Shown: piece after piece, positions 47,668 through 58,738 of the stretch
How the letters are laid out: each line of letters opens with the position of its first letter
Position numbering within the stretch: the stretch's first letter is position 1
Assembly: GCA_021613535.1 (NCBI GenBank)
Contig: CP075497.1
Span: 10,044,001-10,108,000 of the forward strand
Origin: Adineta vaga
Lineage: Eukaryota > Rotifera
DNA length: 64,000 nt
Reading direction: 5' to 3'
The notes under the pieces: generated by a model
The model's database searches: none
The model's input: the letters and a program-made list of their open reading frames with translations, nothing else
What the model was told of the DNA's origin: nothing
Position numbers and translations under genes: made by a program

Positions 47668-48261
47668 GGTCTGTTTATCACATACGCAATCAGTTCGAGC
47701 ATGATGATGTGAATAGCAGCAGTAGTATCGAGGTTAGATTAACACATCTCGCTTTTCTCATGGTCCGTTTTATCTTGTATAATACTTGTTTGTTTTATCA
47801 TACCGGACAATTACTTTCTCTCTTTCTCACCCCCTCAGTTCTGATAATAAACTGCTTTACTAGGTTCTTTTTCTTTTTCTCTCCCCTTCTGTGTTCATCA
47901 TTACATCATGCTTGCCTGCACTTCTTTTCTTTTTGTTGCTCTATATTAAGGGCAAACGATTTCAACTAGCAATAACTGAACCATACAGCAGCACCACCAT
48001 TCACTGTATATCGATTACGGATAAAGACGAATACATATAAGAAAGAAAAGACTTCTTCTATTGTTGTTCATATATATATATACATATATATGTTGATCTT
48101 TCGCAACAAATCTTTGACAGACCTGATCATTGCCATCAGATATATATCAATCGAATTCATACATATGCACCTTATATGCCTATATAGAGAAAGATAGAGA
48201 CAAAGAAATTGATAAATATGATGTTTCTTTAAACGTTGATAATCCTTGACATTCCATGTGA

Positions 48262-48288
48262 ACACACACACGCACACACACACACAAA
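48262..48288. repeat. (CA)n microsatellite
   Basis: CA-rich dinucleotide run with one CG interruption, just downstream of the lectin-like gene stop. Confidence 0.85.
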
Positions 48289-48342
48289 CATATGTAAAGC
48301 TCACAAATGGGTGTTAAAGAATAGATTGTGATTGAGGTCAAT

Positions 48343-49236
48343 TCACACGTCAGTTACAGCTCCACTGTCTGTTGTCGAACCAGCTGTACTTGACTTCAAA
48401 TTATCATAAGCTTCATCGCCCGGAAATGGTTCATGCTTTTGTTGTTGATCTCTTTGATGAGTAAAGAATCTTCTCTTATTTAAAAATGTAATATGTTTAT
48501 ATAGAAATAGACCAATAACCATTAAGACAATAAGAATAAATGTAAATACGAGAAGTATGATGACAGTTCGAAGTATATCACTGAATAGTGAACGTTGCTG
48601 TTGAATAATAACGGGCTTTTCAAGATCGCTGAATGGGGGTCGTTTACCACTAAGATATTGTTTAAGAAGAAATTCTTTCCATGCACGTTCATCATGTGTT
48701 ATATCATATAATGTTGGTAATGAATCATTGAAAAGATCTGGTGGAGATTCAATATTAATTTTTGCTGAAAAAAGAACAATATTTTGATCATCGTCTTCTT
48801 TCGTTTTATTCTTATGTTTCATATCAAATCGATTGGAAGCAAGTAATGTTGATTTAGGTTCATATAAAAGACAATCATAATCAATAATTAAATGTTGAGA
48901 ATAATTCATATCTTTTGTTATTTTTGAACATGTAGCAGAGTCCATACGAATACATTTGATGGATATAGAACATGTTCGATGATTATTACAAGCAAGATAA
49001 TGTTTATTAAGTCGTCGTTGACATGCACTAGGTGCACAACCATTACCCGTATAAAATATGACTGTACGTAATTTAATCACAAAATTTAATGGACATGATA
49101 ATAGACGCATACTAGATGTTGTATTTTCTATCTTCTCATCAGAACAACATGTTTCAAATTTATAAGACCATGCTGGTAAAATAAGAATAGAGAGAAGAAC
49201 AATGGGAAGTAAAGATGAATGAACTAGAACCATCAT
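48343..49236 (-). CDS. Type I membrane protein with SUEL/rhamnose-lectin-like ectodomain
   Basis: Intronless. I chose the tandem Met at 49236 because it begins a classic signal peptide (MMVLVHSSLLPIVLLSILIL, PAWS). The ectodomain (about residues 30-115) has eight or more Cys in the spacing of the galactose/rhamnose-binding (SUEL) lectin domain: LLSCPLNFVIKL, IFYTGNGCAPSACQ, HYLACNNHRTCSISIKC and IIDYDC. A long linker precedes one transmembrane helix (TVIILLVFTFILIVLMVIGL), followed by a short cytoplasmic tail ending in acidic and Ser/Thr residues. The family link rests on Cys pattern and the terminal YDC, so it is probable rather than certain. A carbohydrate-binding or adhesion receptor is inferred. 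Confidence 0.68.
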   Translation of the reverse strand: MMVLVHSSLLPIVLLSILILPAWSYKFETCCSDEKIENTTSSMRLLSCPLNFVIKLRTVIFYTGNGCAPSACQRRLNKHYLACNNHRTCSISIKCIRMDSATCSKITKDMNYSQHLIIDYDCLLYEPKSTLLASNRFDMKHKNKTKEDDDQNIVLFSAKINIESPPDLFNDSLPTLYDITHDERAWKEFLLKQYLSGKRPPFSDLEKPVIIQQQRSLFSDILRTVIILLVFTFILIVLMVIGLFLYKHITFLNKRRFFTHQRDQQQKHEPFPGDEAYDNLKSSTAGSTTDSGAVTDV

Positions 49237-50732
49237 TATCTTGTTTGGAAAAAGTATTTTTGAAGAAATATAACTAACATCTAAAAAATGCTGAGAAGAT
49301 GAATATCGTATTATTGTTTTTTTTCTCACCTATATAGGTGTATATAATACTGAGAACTATTTTATATAAGAGTGTTACTTTGTAAATAGAATACGTACGT
49401 GCAACTATTGAAATGTATAAGACTTTTTCACTTCCATTCTTTTATTCTTTTTGTATATGTATATATACATATTTATTTGAATTCATTCGAGTGTTTATCC
49501 GCTATAAGTGTTCGCATAACTCTTTTGCATTTCATCAACTGAACGATTGATGGGGATCAGCGTTCTGTTCTCTCTTGTCATGAACTGTAGCAAATACAAT
49601 TGCATTTTTCTTTTTTTCTCTTTCTCTTTCTCCCTCTTTCTCTCTCTTCTTTTTTTTCCTGGTACAGCATACATATAGTAACGACAACAATACCAGTTGC
49701 AGTGCATCCAAAGATTAAATGATCTCGCCTCTCTCTCTCTCTCTCTCTCTTCCTCTTTTTTTCACTTCTTCTCCTGTTGTTATGTGAGTTATTGATAGGT
49801 ATATATACAAACTCTATGGATGATGAAGCTTTCTTTCTTGCTTATATGAACAGCACGATTATGTGTCTGACAAGGCTTTATTCTTATACAATATAAAGCA
49901 TATTTCTGATGGTCGTCCAAGGTTAAGACCATGAGCATGCGTTTATCCTTGCAAAATCATCGATTATGCACCTCTATGAATAATATGCATAAAAAGAAAG
50001 GGAGAGAAAGAAATGTTCAATCAACTTCATCATTGAGATGAAACGTTGTTAAATTTGGAAAGTAATCACTGTTCTTGTTATACATCTATGTATATTATAC
50101 CCTCGGGTTGCATCAAATAACAGAGTGACATGCACAGATGTGTCTCCTAACAAACATTCTACAGTTGTAATAACCTATCATGTCAAAGTGATGATTCTCT
50201 GTTGTGTTGTGTTGTGAATGTATGTATGAATGAATGAATGACATTAACTTTTTTTTCTTCTAATGTGACGAATTCAATAGTCAGAGAGAGAAAAAAACAA
50301 TCATCATCGAATGAACAATATAAGAAAAGTACTTCTAACGAGTTGTCTTCAAATGTCTCTTTTGATCGCTTCATAAAACTAATATAGATAACCATTGGAG
50401 ACTATCCATAATCGCATCATCATGATCAAATTAGATCAGAATAGAACACAATCTAATCTTTTCGAATCATACTAGAAAAGGAAGTAACTATTTCTTACGT
50501 CATTTGAATTTCTGAGAAATTTAAATTAAGATTTCCTCTATGTCTATTACAGTGAATAAGATTACAAGTCATTATTGTTATATTTACTTTAGAAAGAGAG
50601 CAGTTTCTAGTATGCCACGTGTTCTTTATTCATATTTATCAAAGGATTTTGATATATTGTTGTGAAATTACAAAAGAAGAAAGAAAAAAACATAATATTC
50701 GCCCTCATTTTGTTATTCTTGTGAATCAAATC
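49237..50732. other. Intergenic, divergent promoter region with CT repeat
   Basis: About 1.5 kb between divergent genes. Includes a CT microsatellite at 49729-49751 and pyrimidine-rich tracts near 49600-49660. Open stretches at 49495-49707 and 50183-50395 translate simple sequence and are not supported. Confidence 0.5.
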
Positions 50733-52521
50733 ATGTCATCAATGCGTCTAAAGATCCAGATCAATGATAATCAATCACATACTTTTCGTAAATCTTCATC
50801 ATCATCTCCATTAAAATTTATCTACATTCTTAATTCACCATCGACAACAACTATTGATGAACTTATTCATCTACTTGAAAATTATCTGATCAGACAATTT
50901 TCTATGAAAAATATTCGTATAGTTCATTTGATGACCGATGATGGATATCTACTCTCGAATGATTATATCTGTGCAACAGTATTCAGCGATAATGATCGAA
51001 TTATTTGTTATGATATGGAACAATTTGTAAAGGAGAATTATCCAACATTAGTTCTCGAAGATTTATGGTGTGAAATCAAACAACATGATGCAAGTGATAA
51101 TGTCGAAAAACAAATTCAAGTTGGCTTGAATAAACTGGAAAAATTATTCATACGAATCTATGGATCGTCAACAGATTATGGACTTTATTTGTTCAATGTA
51201 TTTGAATTAATTCAAATTGCAACAATGAAAAAACAGCAAAGTACATTGTTTTTTTTTTCTTTTGTAATAAATTATTAGTTTTCCTATAGAACAAATGATT
51301 GCTCGATTTGATCATTCAAATTGGTTTATCGAAGCAAAGTGGGAATATGATGCTGTTTCCAACAATGTTTTATTTTTAATATGTAGTTTAAAAATTGGTT
51401 CCAATGAACAGATTTGGTCGAATAAACTACGCCTTTTACTTAATGAGCCACGAATGTGTATTGAAAAAGATGAATTAATTTCTTTAATCAAACCTGAAAA
51501 TGACAATGATATTTTAACTGATCAACAACGTGAACATCTAAAAGAATTAGCCTCGAAAATTCCGCCACCAAAACGTACAGGTCCAGAAATTGATGTCGAT
51601 CGAGACGTAAATAAAATATTAACGAAACATGAATGTGAAGGAGATTCATCAATTCGAATGGCATATGGCAGTACAAATACTGTCACAACATATCAAGATA
51701 TGTGGAAATCTAAAGATGGAACTTTTCGTCAACATTTTATTATTACACATATCAATTTTTTGAAAAAAACGAACGAAAATTCCACGTCTCCTGAGAAGCC
51801 TCTCACAGTAACTAAATTAGATATTCTGTACGAAGGAAATGATGGATCATGGTGTGAATGTGAAGATATTGCTATTGCACCGATTGCATTACGAAATGAA
51901 GAACCAAGATGGTTAGCTGATTCAGTCATTCAGATTGAATCTGATAAATTAATATCTATAGCGTTGAAAGGTTCGGTATGTGTGAATGGTAAACCTGGTC
52001 GAGATAATAGTACACGAAAACGAATACACAAGAATTTACCACAACCATTTAAACTTAAAATAGTTATACAAGATAATTTTAATAAGCAATCATCATTAAT
52101 TGTTGAACAATTGAATAAACCACTCGAGTATGATACTGCCGAATCGTTTCTTAAGTACAATCAATCATCAATTCAGAATCTTGTAGCATTTGTTTATGCA
52201 GATGATTGTGAATATGACGAACGTATATTCATAGCTATTTATATTGATAATGAACATCACCTTGTCATTAAATCTGGACATTCTTATTCGATATCTCTCG
52301 ATAAAAAAGCGATTCGAACTATGGAATACAATGCAAAACAAACAAATACAACCGAAGTATCATTTGATTCGATTTATTATCAATATGAAACACAAGAAAA
52401 GAAAGCAATAGCTCTTTTTGATTCTCAAACATTTATGTTATATGCTGTTCGTTTAGAAATTTCAACAAAAACATCGAAAACTGAACAAACAATTCTTTTA
52501 CCATTAGAAGAAATCAAATAA
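50733..52521 (+). CDS. Uncharacterised protein with coilin-N/ubiquitin-like N-terminus
   Basis: Two exons (50733-51240 and 51290-52521), 579 aa, frame kept. The start is the first ATG (MSSMRLKIQIND); upstream in-frame sequence has no ATG. Residues 1-95 have the layout of the coilin N-terminal ubiquitin-like fold: MRLKIQI strand, FIYILNSPSTTTIDELIHLL, RIVHLMTDDGYLL, then SDNDRIICYDME, comparable with the LVDLNR...LISLIRQ...GLYLEGGLLP...DNDCLRV pattern of coilin. The remaining 480 residues are a mixed alpha/beta region without the RG box of coilin, and I recognise no domain there. It lies 197 bases upstream of, and parallel to, the U-box kinase. Coilin scaffolds Cajal bodies; orthology is uncertain, and a divergent ubiquitin-like adaptor is equally possible. 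Confidence 0.6.
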
Positions 52522-52718
52522 GTAGTGCTTGACTAACGAATGTTTTTTCTGTGTAAAACTTTCTGTATGAATCATTTGATTTTGATTTGTTCTTCGAAAT
52601 AAATCCTGAAAATGTTCTACAATATTGTTACATCAATAAAACACTTGAGAACGAAAGAGAACAGAAAAACAACATGTTCGGTAGTCAGTCGTACGCAATT
52701 CTATGAATTTGAATTTTC

Positions 52719-54374
52719 ATGGCGGAAAAATACGTCGATTGTTTGATATGTCCAATAACATTTACTCTATTTCGTGAGCCAGTTGTTGCAAAAGATGGTC
52801 ATACATATGAACGAACTGCTATTATTGAATGGATACAAAGAAATGGTACAAGTCCATTCACACGTGAACCAATTACAATTGAGGGTTTATGTCCAAATTA
52901 TGCAATGAAAAATTTAGTTGAGGCATTTCGAGAAGATATATCAAAACGTAATTATAAATTCAAATTAGGTGTTGATATTGATCGTCATTCAAATCCTTTT
53001 TTTCACACAACTGGCAAAGCTTTATATGATGCAACATGGATTGGAAATCCGAATGGACCACCGATCGTTCTATTGAAATTATATGGTGCACGTGCTGAAA
53101 AAGAAGCTGCATTCTATGAACAATTAACTCGTCATCCACATATTGTTTATACATATGGTCTAGTTCAACCATCAACATCAATGGATTCAAAAACATTTGT
53201 TATGTTATTACAAGAAAAAGCTCCACAAGGAAGTTTATTTAATCTTCTTGAACATCATGGTGACAAGCATCCAGAAGATTCATTATCAGAAATCTTATTA
53301 AATGAGATTTTTATACAAATAACTGATGCTATGATATTTCTTTCAGAGAAAGGTATTATACATGGAGATTTAGCTTGTCGGAATGTATTAGTTTTTCGTA
53401 TTGATGATGATGAACCGAAGAAGTCTCTAGTGAAATTAACTGATTTCGGTATTAGTCGTGGTAATCCAATATATTCGAAAATTGATGCTGTAAATACAGT
53501 TATTGATGTTATACCTATTCGATCATCAGCACCTGAAGTCCTTGAAAATAATGATAGTTATTCAAGAAATATTTATTCAGAAAAATCAGATATGTATGCA
53601 ATGGGTGTGCTTATGTGGGAAGCATATTCAAACGGAAGATTACCATGGGAAAATGTGACAAATGAATCAATGATACGTCAAAAAGTAATTAATGGAGAAC
53701 GTTTAACTCGACCAAATCAGTGCAAATCAGATTATCATTGGAATATTATTTTCAAATGTATGGCACAACAACGAGATGATCGACCAAGATTTGTCGAATT
53801 GAAAAAACAACTAACAGAATTTGTACCTTCATCTATCAAGTCATCTACAACAGTTAGTAAAGATGATTCTTGTTACAAAGTTGAATTAAAAAATGAATTA
53901 TTTTCGGATCCGTCTCCATCAATCAATATTCCTACAGTTTCAGTTATAGTCACAGAAAAAACAGGTGAATAAATATTTCTACTTTTCAAAACTTACTTTA
54001 CTATTAATACTATTATAGAATCAATTGAACCAAATACTCGATCATCTACTATTGAAGAAATAGAACCAAAATCTTCTCCAATTATGGGTGGAAAGGTGAA
54101 ACGTGTGTGTAGTTTGTAAGTACACTGTTGAAATCCTTGGAAATAATCTATCTTTTACATAATAATTGATTAGATTTGAACAAAAGATTGATGAACATCA
54201 ACAATCATACAGTAATAATCGACCAAAAGGAACTTTATATCGAAATATGTCATTTCTGAAGCCAAAAAAGAGTGTAATCATACCACCACAACAAGAACTA
54301 ATTAAAGTTAGGTTAATCTTTCTTTTGTTTATTCAATCACATATTTGCTTTTCTAGTTAACAAAATGGCATTAA
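52719..54374 (+). CDS. U-box plus protein kinase fusion protein
   Basis: Exons 52719-53964, 54019-54115, 54174-54306 and a tiny last exon 54357-54374 sum to 1494 nt (497 aa). Residues 6-75 form a U-box: DCLICPITFTLFREPVVAKD, then GHTYERTAIIEWI and SPFTREPI, as in E2-binding U-box ligases. Residues about 95-370 are a kinase domain of tyrosine-kinase-like build: beta3 lysine in VLLKLYG, catalytic loop HGDLACRNVLV, DFGISR, SAPEVLE, and YAMGVLMWEAYSNGRLPWEN. The catalytic loop has HGD instead of HRD but keeps Asp and Asn, and the glycine loop is not typical, so activity is uncertain. The C-terminal tail is Ser/Glu-rich. In plants, kinase precedes U-box in known fusions; here the order is reversed. 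Confidence 0.85.
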
Positions 54375-54651
54375 CATTGATAATGAATATAAAATAAAGA
54401 AAAGAAGAACAAATTATAACTTTACTCATATCTTTTTTTTAATATATTAATGAGATATTAAAGAAAATATAATTATTATTTTTCACAAAACAATTTTTTA
54501 AGTATTCCAGACTGTTTGATGTTTAAATTGTTGTCGAAGAAGTTTTCTGTTTTAGATATAAATTCTCGTACGATCAAGATTGTTTCATACTTTATTTCTA
54601 GCTTGTCGTTGTCAATAGTACATAATACAGAATAGGTTATAGGCGATTTGT

Positions 54652-56734
54652 ATGGAACCTTTGTTGTTTGCAAAGCTTAAGGCACGCAACGTTCATGGCA
54701 TACTAGAGAAAATGGATGATGAATTGTATACTATCATTAGTCAAGGTGATCGATTGAATGAGCTTCATATACGTCTGAAATCGTTGCCTAATCCTCAAAA
54801 AGTTCTGGAGTCGATATATCAATCAGATAATAATCGTATGAGCTTATTAATGTTAGCTGCTTTACATGGACATGATACAGTCGTACGTACGATACTTTCA
54901 CATTCAATCGATTTAAGTACGGTAGTAGAACTCTCTGGTAGATTAAATGATTTTGACGGAAATTCTGTTTCATCTGCTACAGCATTATGGTGCGCTTGTG
55001 ATCAAGGTCATTACATGGTGGCTCGCACATTGATTGAAGTAGGAAAGGCAAAGATAGGCCATGGTCCAAATGAATCGATTTTGTTTGATGCGATAATGCG
55101 TCAACGTCTTGATACTATTCAATTCTTAGTTGAAAATAATTACATTGATATTAATCGAACACAACAGGAGAAAAATCCAAAATTCAATAGCCTCATGGCA
55201 TCTGTTCATCTTGGCCGAACAAATATCGTTACTTATCTGCTTGGAAAAGGTGCGGAAGTTGATTTAACGATTGAAGTAGATCATGAGACAGCTTTGGGAT
55301 ATGCTGCTCTACATGGTCATTTGGACATAGTGACTGTCTTATGCGCTGCAGGTGCTTCTACGAATGTGAAAAACTCTGATCAAGAAACGCCACTCAGATT
55401 AGCATATCGAAATGATCATTTACACGTTGTCAGTCATTTACTCGATCTTACAGACGAGAAACTATCAATCGAAGAACTCGAATTAATGATCTGTTCGTTG
55501 CGTCCGTCATTAAAGCAACTCATGGATGATCAATCTCTATTTTCAGTTATAATTCGTTTATTGGAAAAAATTTTGCATATGAGAGAGAAACAAAATTGTT
55601 TGAAAGTAATTAATGAACCTATTCTTGCTTATAAATATCAGCAAGAATGTCAAACAGTGAACGAATTCAATCGGATTCAAGATGATTATCATCGTGTATA
55701 CATTGAAATATTACTCATGCGAGAACGTATTTTAATGTCAAAGAAAATGAAATCATTGTGCGATCCATTAATTAATTATGGAGAATATTTAGTTAGACAG
55801 GGTGACTTTGAATCGTGTCTTCATCTATGGGAACATGCTTTTCATTTATATCAAAATATGGGTCATGAAACTAGTCTTCATCGTTTTTTATGGATATTTT
55901 GTAGAATGATAATTCGTCATGTACCTATTTCTTCTGTACTGTTTTTAAAAATCTGTCGTCTTACATTGGAACCGTCTCAACAAACTGAAAATAATGCGTC
56001 CATAAAAAACGTAATATATTTAGTGGTTATTGCTGCAAAGGTAAATATAAATTCTTATGTCGATATTTAAAGTGAAATGTCAATGAAGTTTTCTTAAAAA
56101 GGTTCTCGCACAACCTATGCTAACTAGACAAGAACGGCAATCAATTATGCAATGGATCAGTGATATCTCTCGTTGTCAACGTACAACAACAGAAGGACAA
56201 ACATTGTTACATTTATGTGTCAATCAACAAACTTATCTCGATATTACTTTTCGAGAAATTGAAATTAGACAAGTTATTAAGTTTGAATACAGCTCAATCA
56301 TAAAAAATACACACGCTTCTTTATTTATCTTATTTAGATTTCCAAACCTCGCAGCAGTTCAACTTCTTCTCGCTGGTGGTAGATATAATATCGATCTAAA
56401 TGCTGTTGACAAATCCAATGGCAATACAGCGCTCCATATAATTTCTCAAAGTAATCGAGATGACGCTTTGCCAATTGCTAAATTATTAATCAATATTGGT
56501 GCTCATATTGATTGTTTGAATAAACACAATAGAACACCATTAGGTTGTGTTACCGCTCCCGAAATAGAATCGTTCCTTCAAAGTCAACAAATACTTCTCC
56601 GACTAAAATGTCTTTGTGCACGGCATATTGTAAATCATGGCATAAACTATACATTAAGATGGCCAAAAGGAACATCATTAAATGATTTCATATACTTACA
56701 TGGTGATATAGCGAAGAAAAACCAAGAGAATTAA
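54652..56734 (+). CDS. FEM1: FEM1-family ankyrin-repeat substrate receptor of Cullin-2 ligase
   Basis: Three exons (54652-56040, 56102-56280, 56338-56734), 654 aa, frame kept. Residues 60-270 hold ankyrin repeats: LLMLAALHGHDTVVRTILSH, ALWCACDQGHYMVARTLIE, SLMASVHLGRTNIVTYLLG, ALGYAALHGHLDIVTVLCAA and PLRLAYRNDHLHVVSHLLD. The middle has the FEM1-specific TPR-like region (DYHRVYIEILLMRERIL, YGEYLVRQGDFESCLHLWEH). Two more ankyrins follow (TLLHLCVNQQ, TALHIISQSN), and the end LRLKCLCARHIVNHGINY with SLNDFIYLHG matches the FEM1 C-terminal VHL-box region. Known: FEM1 proteins recognise C-terminal degrons and recruit Elongin B/C-Cullin 2. Length and order agree with the family. Which FEM1 paralogue (A, B or C) it matches is not decided. 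Confidence 0.9.
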
Positions 56735-57685
56735 CAGACGAGTCAACATAAATTTTGTTCTGCGATTACTCGTAATTCTTTTTTGTATATTTCGATGATT
56801 AACCGTTCCAATATTGTTCGTTTGATTTTATTTTTCATTAAAAGCGTTATGATCATGGAAAATCCTACCTGTTAATTTCGTTATGCTATTTCGACCAGTG
56901 AAACCGATTGTTATTAACCAACTATTTGTAGATAAAATTATCACAATTTCTTCGATGAAAAGGAACGAAAATAGGTGATTTTTCTAGCCAATGTTGCAAA
57001 CAGACAAGGGGGGAAAAGCGAGACTTCCATACTTCCACCGTACTTCTATGATACTTCGAAGTATGGAAGTCTCGCTTTTCCCCCTTGGTTATTTCTCATG
57101 TTTTAATCAATTAAAATCAATTTCTACCTTAAAAATATGTTAAAATCTATTATTTCCTATCGTTTTTGATTAAGCTTATACATGAAAACTTTTTTTGTTA
57201 TTAAATCCACACGTAGATTTGATATTGACATTGATATTCATGATAATTTTGCGAACAAAGAAATTAAGTTGTAAAAAGATTTGATGATTTATTTAATTAA
57301 GCACGTAAATTAAGATTACGATGACAACGAGATTTAATACATAATAAGGAAAGGTGTGTGTAACCATCAGGAGTTATCATCTCAACTGATTCGTCTATTA
57401 AATATTTAGTGTCCATTCTTTTATTAGAAATGGTAAGAATAATAATGACAATGATTGACAGGTATTTAGAAAGTTTTTTTTCATTCTGTCGTTTCCACAT
57501 ATTATCCATTAAAGAGAAAATTCGTCTGTTCATTTTTTACATAACGTAACTAATTCGAATTCGAACTGAATCAGCAAGATATTCATATTACTCTTACACC
57601 TTTTTTGTTGTTGTCGTTTTGAATTTTTTCTAATCAAATAAATAGATTCCCGACGAACTCATAAATTTTAATTTCCAATTTTTAG
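56735..57685. other. Intergenic region holding a GC-rich hairpin
   Basis: About 0.95 kb; the inverted repeat at 57005-57087 is listed separately. A minus-strand open stretch at 57297-57533 (ending TPDGYTHLSLLCIKSR plus basic residues) looks faintly like a FEM1/ankyrin relic but is too weak to call. Confidence 0.45.
57005..57087. repeat. Perfect inverted repeat (about 30-bp arms, 22-base loop)
   Basis: The left arm 57005-57035 begins CAAGGGGGGAAAAGCGAGAC and continues TTCCATACTTC. The right arm 57058-57087 is its reverse complement, except that one G of the run is missing. The loop (57036-57057) repeats TACTTC twice more. Composition is clearly richer in G and C than the surroundings. It would form a stable hairpin as RNA or cruciform DNA, and could be the remains of a small fold-back transposon. 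Confidence 0.9.
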
Positions 57686-58738
57686 ACGTCTAGCTCAAGC
57701 GTTAAAAACTCTATACAAAAACTTTTCGACGATTATCCATTTCAAAAAAGTAATTAATAAAATATTATCCAAATATTATATTCATTAAAATAAACTTATA
57801 ATATTTATTGTTTATTATTTTACAGATAATGGTGAATTCTTGTGTCCTGAAAATAACTGCATATTTTCAACTCCAAACAGAAAAATATTACTCGGACATT
57901 TACATGGTGTACGTAGTAGTCTCTTCGAACGTATGGTAAACGAACGTCTACAGTTTCGACGTTTATCATCTAATTCATTTGGTTTAAACCAACAAGGATC
58001 AAATCCATATGATTCAAATAAAAATAGTGACCAACAAGATATCTGTTTAAATTATTCAGTAAGTGATACGTTTTTTCCCTCGTCATATTCGGTTAATTTC
58101 TTGGCAAATGAATGTTTCTTCTTTTCTTCAAATCAAATTTATATTGGGTTATGCTCCTTTTATTTCTATCATCTATAGCCATAAACAGACAGAAAAAGTG
58201 AATTCAGTTAAAGTTGAGTTAAGATGTCCGATTGGGTCATTGCCCTCATATTTTTTCATAAATTATCTTTTTCAGATGATTTATTTGTCAATTCAGTTTT
58301 AATTCGATTCGTTCTTTTCTATCTGTTTGAGGTCAAAAATAAAGTGAAGGTCGATCGATTAGCAAATTAAATGTTTGATTGGATTGTTCTCATTGTTAAG
58401 AATAGAAAGAGAAAAAAATGCAATCGTTGACTATTTATGGACGTCGATAATAGGTTGTGTACACATATATATAGCTTCTACAATATTGTTCATATTGAAC
58501 TGCATAGTTGTTGTAATAATTGAGACAGTACATACATAAGATTGACAAATGTCTGAGAAAGAAGTATACCTGACAATTATTTTTATTCTTAGTTCAAAGA
58601 TCAAACGAATGTTTTTTTTAGGTTCCAAATGCACTTATTGAACAGGTGAACCATTTGAATAAGCAACTAAATCAAGGTTTAATATCTTTCAGTGTTTTCA
58701 TGAACGAACAGAAGAAATTGGAACAAGAAAAAAATTAA
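57686..58738 (+). CDS. Small protein with zinc-finger-like Cys/His segment, 5' end not found
   Basis: Three exons (57686-57749, 57826-58058, 58622-58738) keep one frame over 414 nt, with the last intron unusually long (about 560 bases). The first listed exon starts at an acceptor (TTTTTAG), so the start codon lies in an earlier exon I could not identify. It reads SSSSVKNSIQKLFDDYPFQK, then FLCPENNCIFSTPNRKILLG with HLHG, a CxxxxC...HxH arrangement that could bind zinc. The last exon, VPNALIEQVNHLNKQLNQGL then NEQKKLEQEKN, is a likely short coiled coil. Family unknown. Confidence 0.5.

Larger units (their letters stand above)
45928..48342. other. Long intergenic region with diverged direct repeats
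   Basis: About 2.4 kb. Holds the paired repeats described separately (about 46134-46345 and 47443-47667), a short TA run near 48070-48092 and a CA run at about 48262-48288. Other open stretches (47013-47243, 47709-47969) have no support. Confidence 0.5.

Noticed and set aside
49237-49329. Extended start of the lectin-like protein at 49329
   Set aside because: That codon is GTG, and the signal peptide fits the Met at 49236.
50619-50732. N-terminal extension of the coilin-like protein
   Set aside because: It begins with GTG and lacks family similarity; the ATG at 50733 begins the conserved strand.
57297-57533. Minus-strand frame with a faint FEM1/ankyrin look
   Set aside because: The match is limited to a few residues and there are no splice signals; could be chance.
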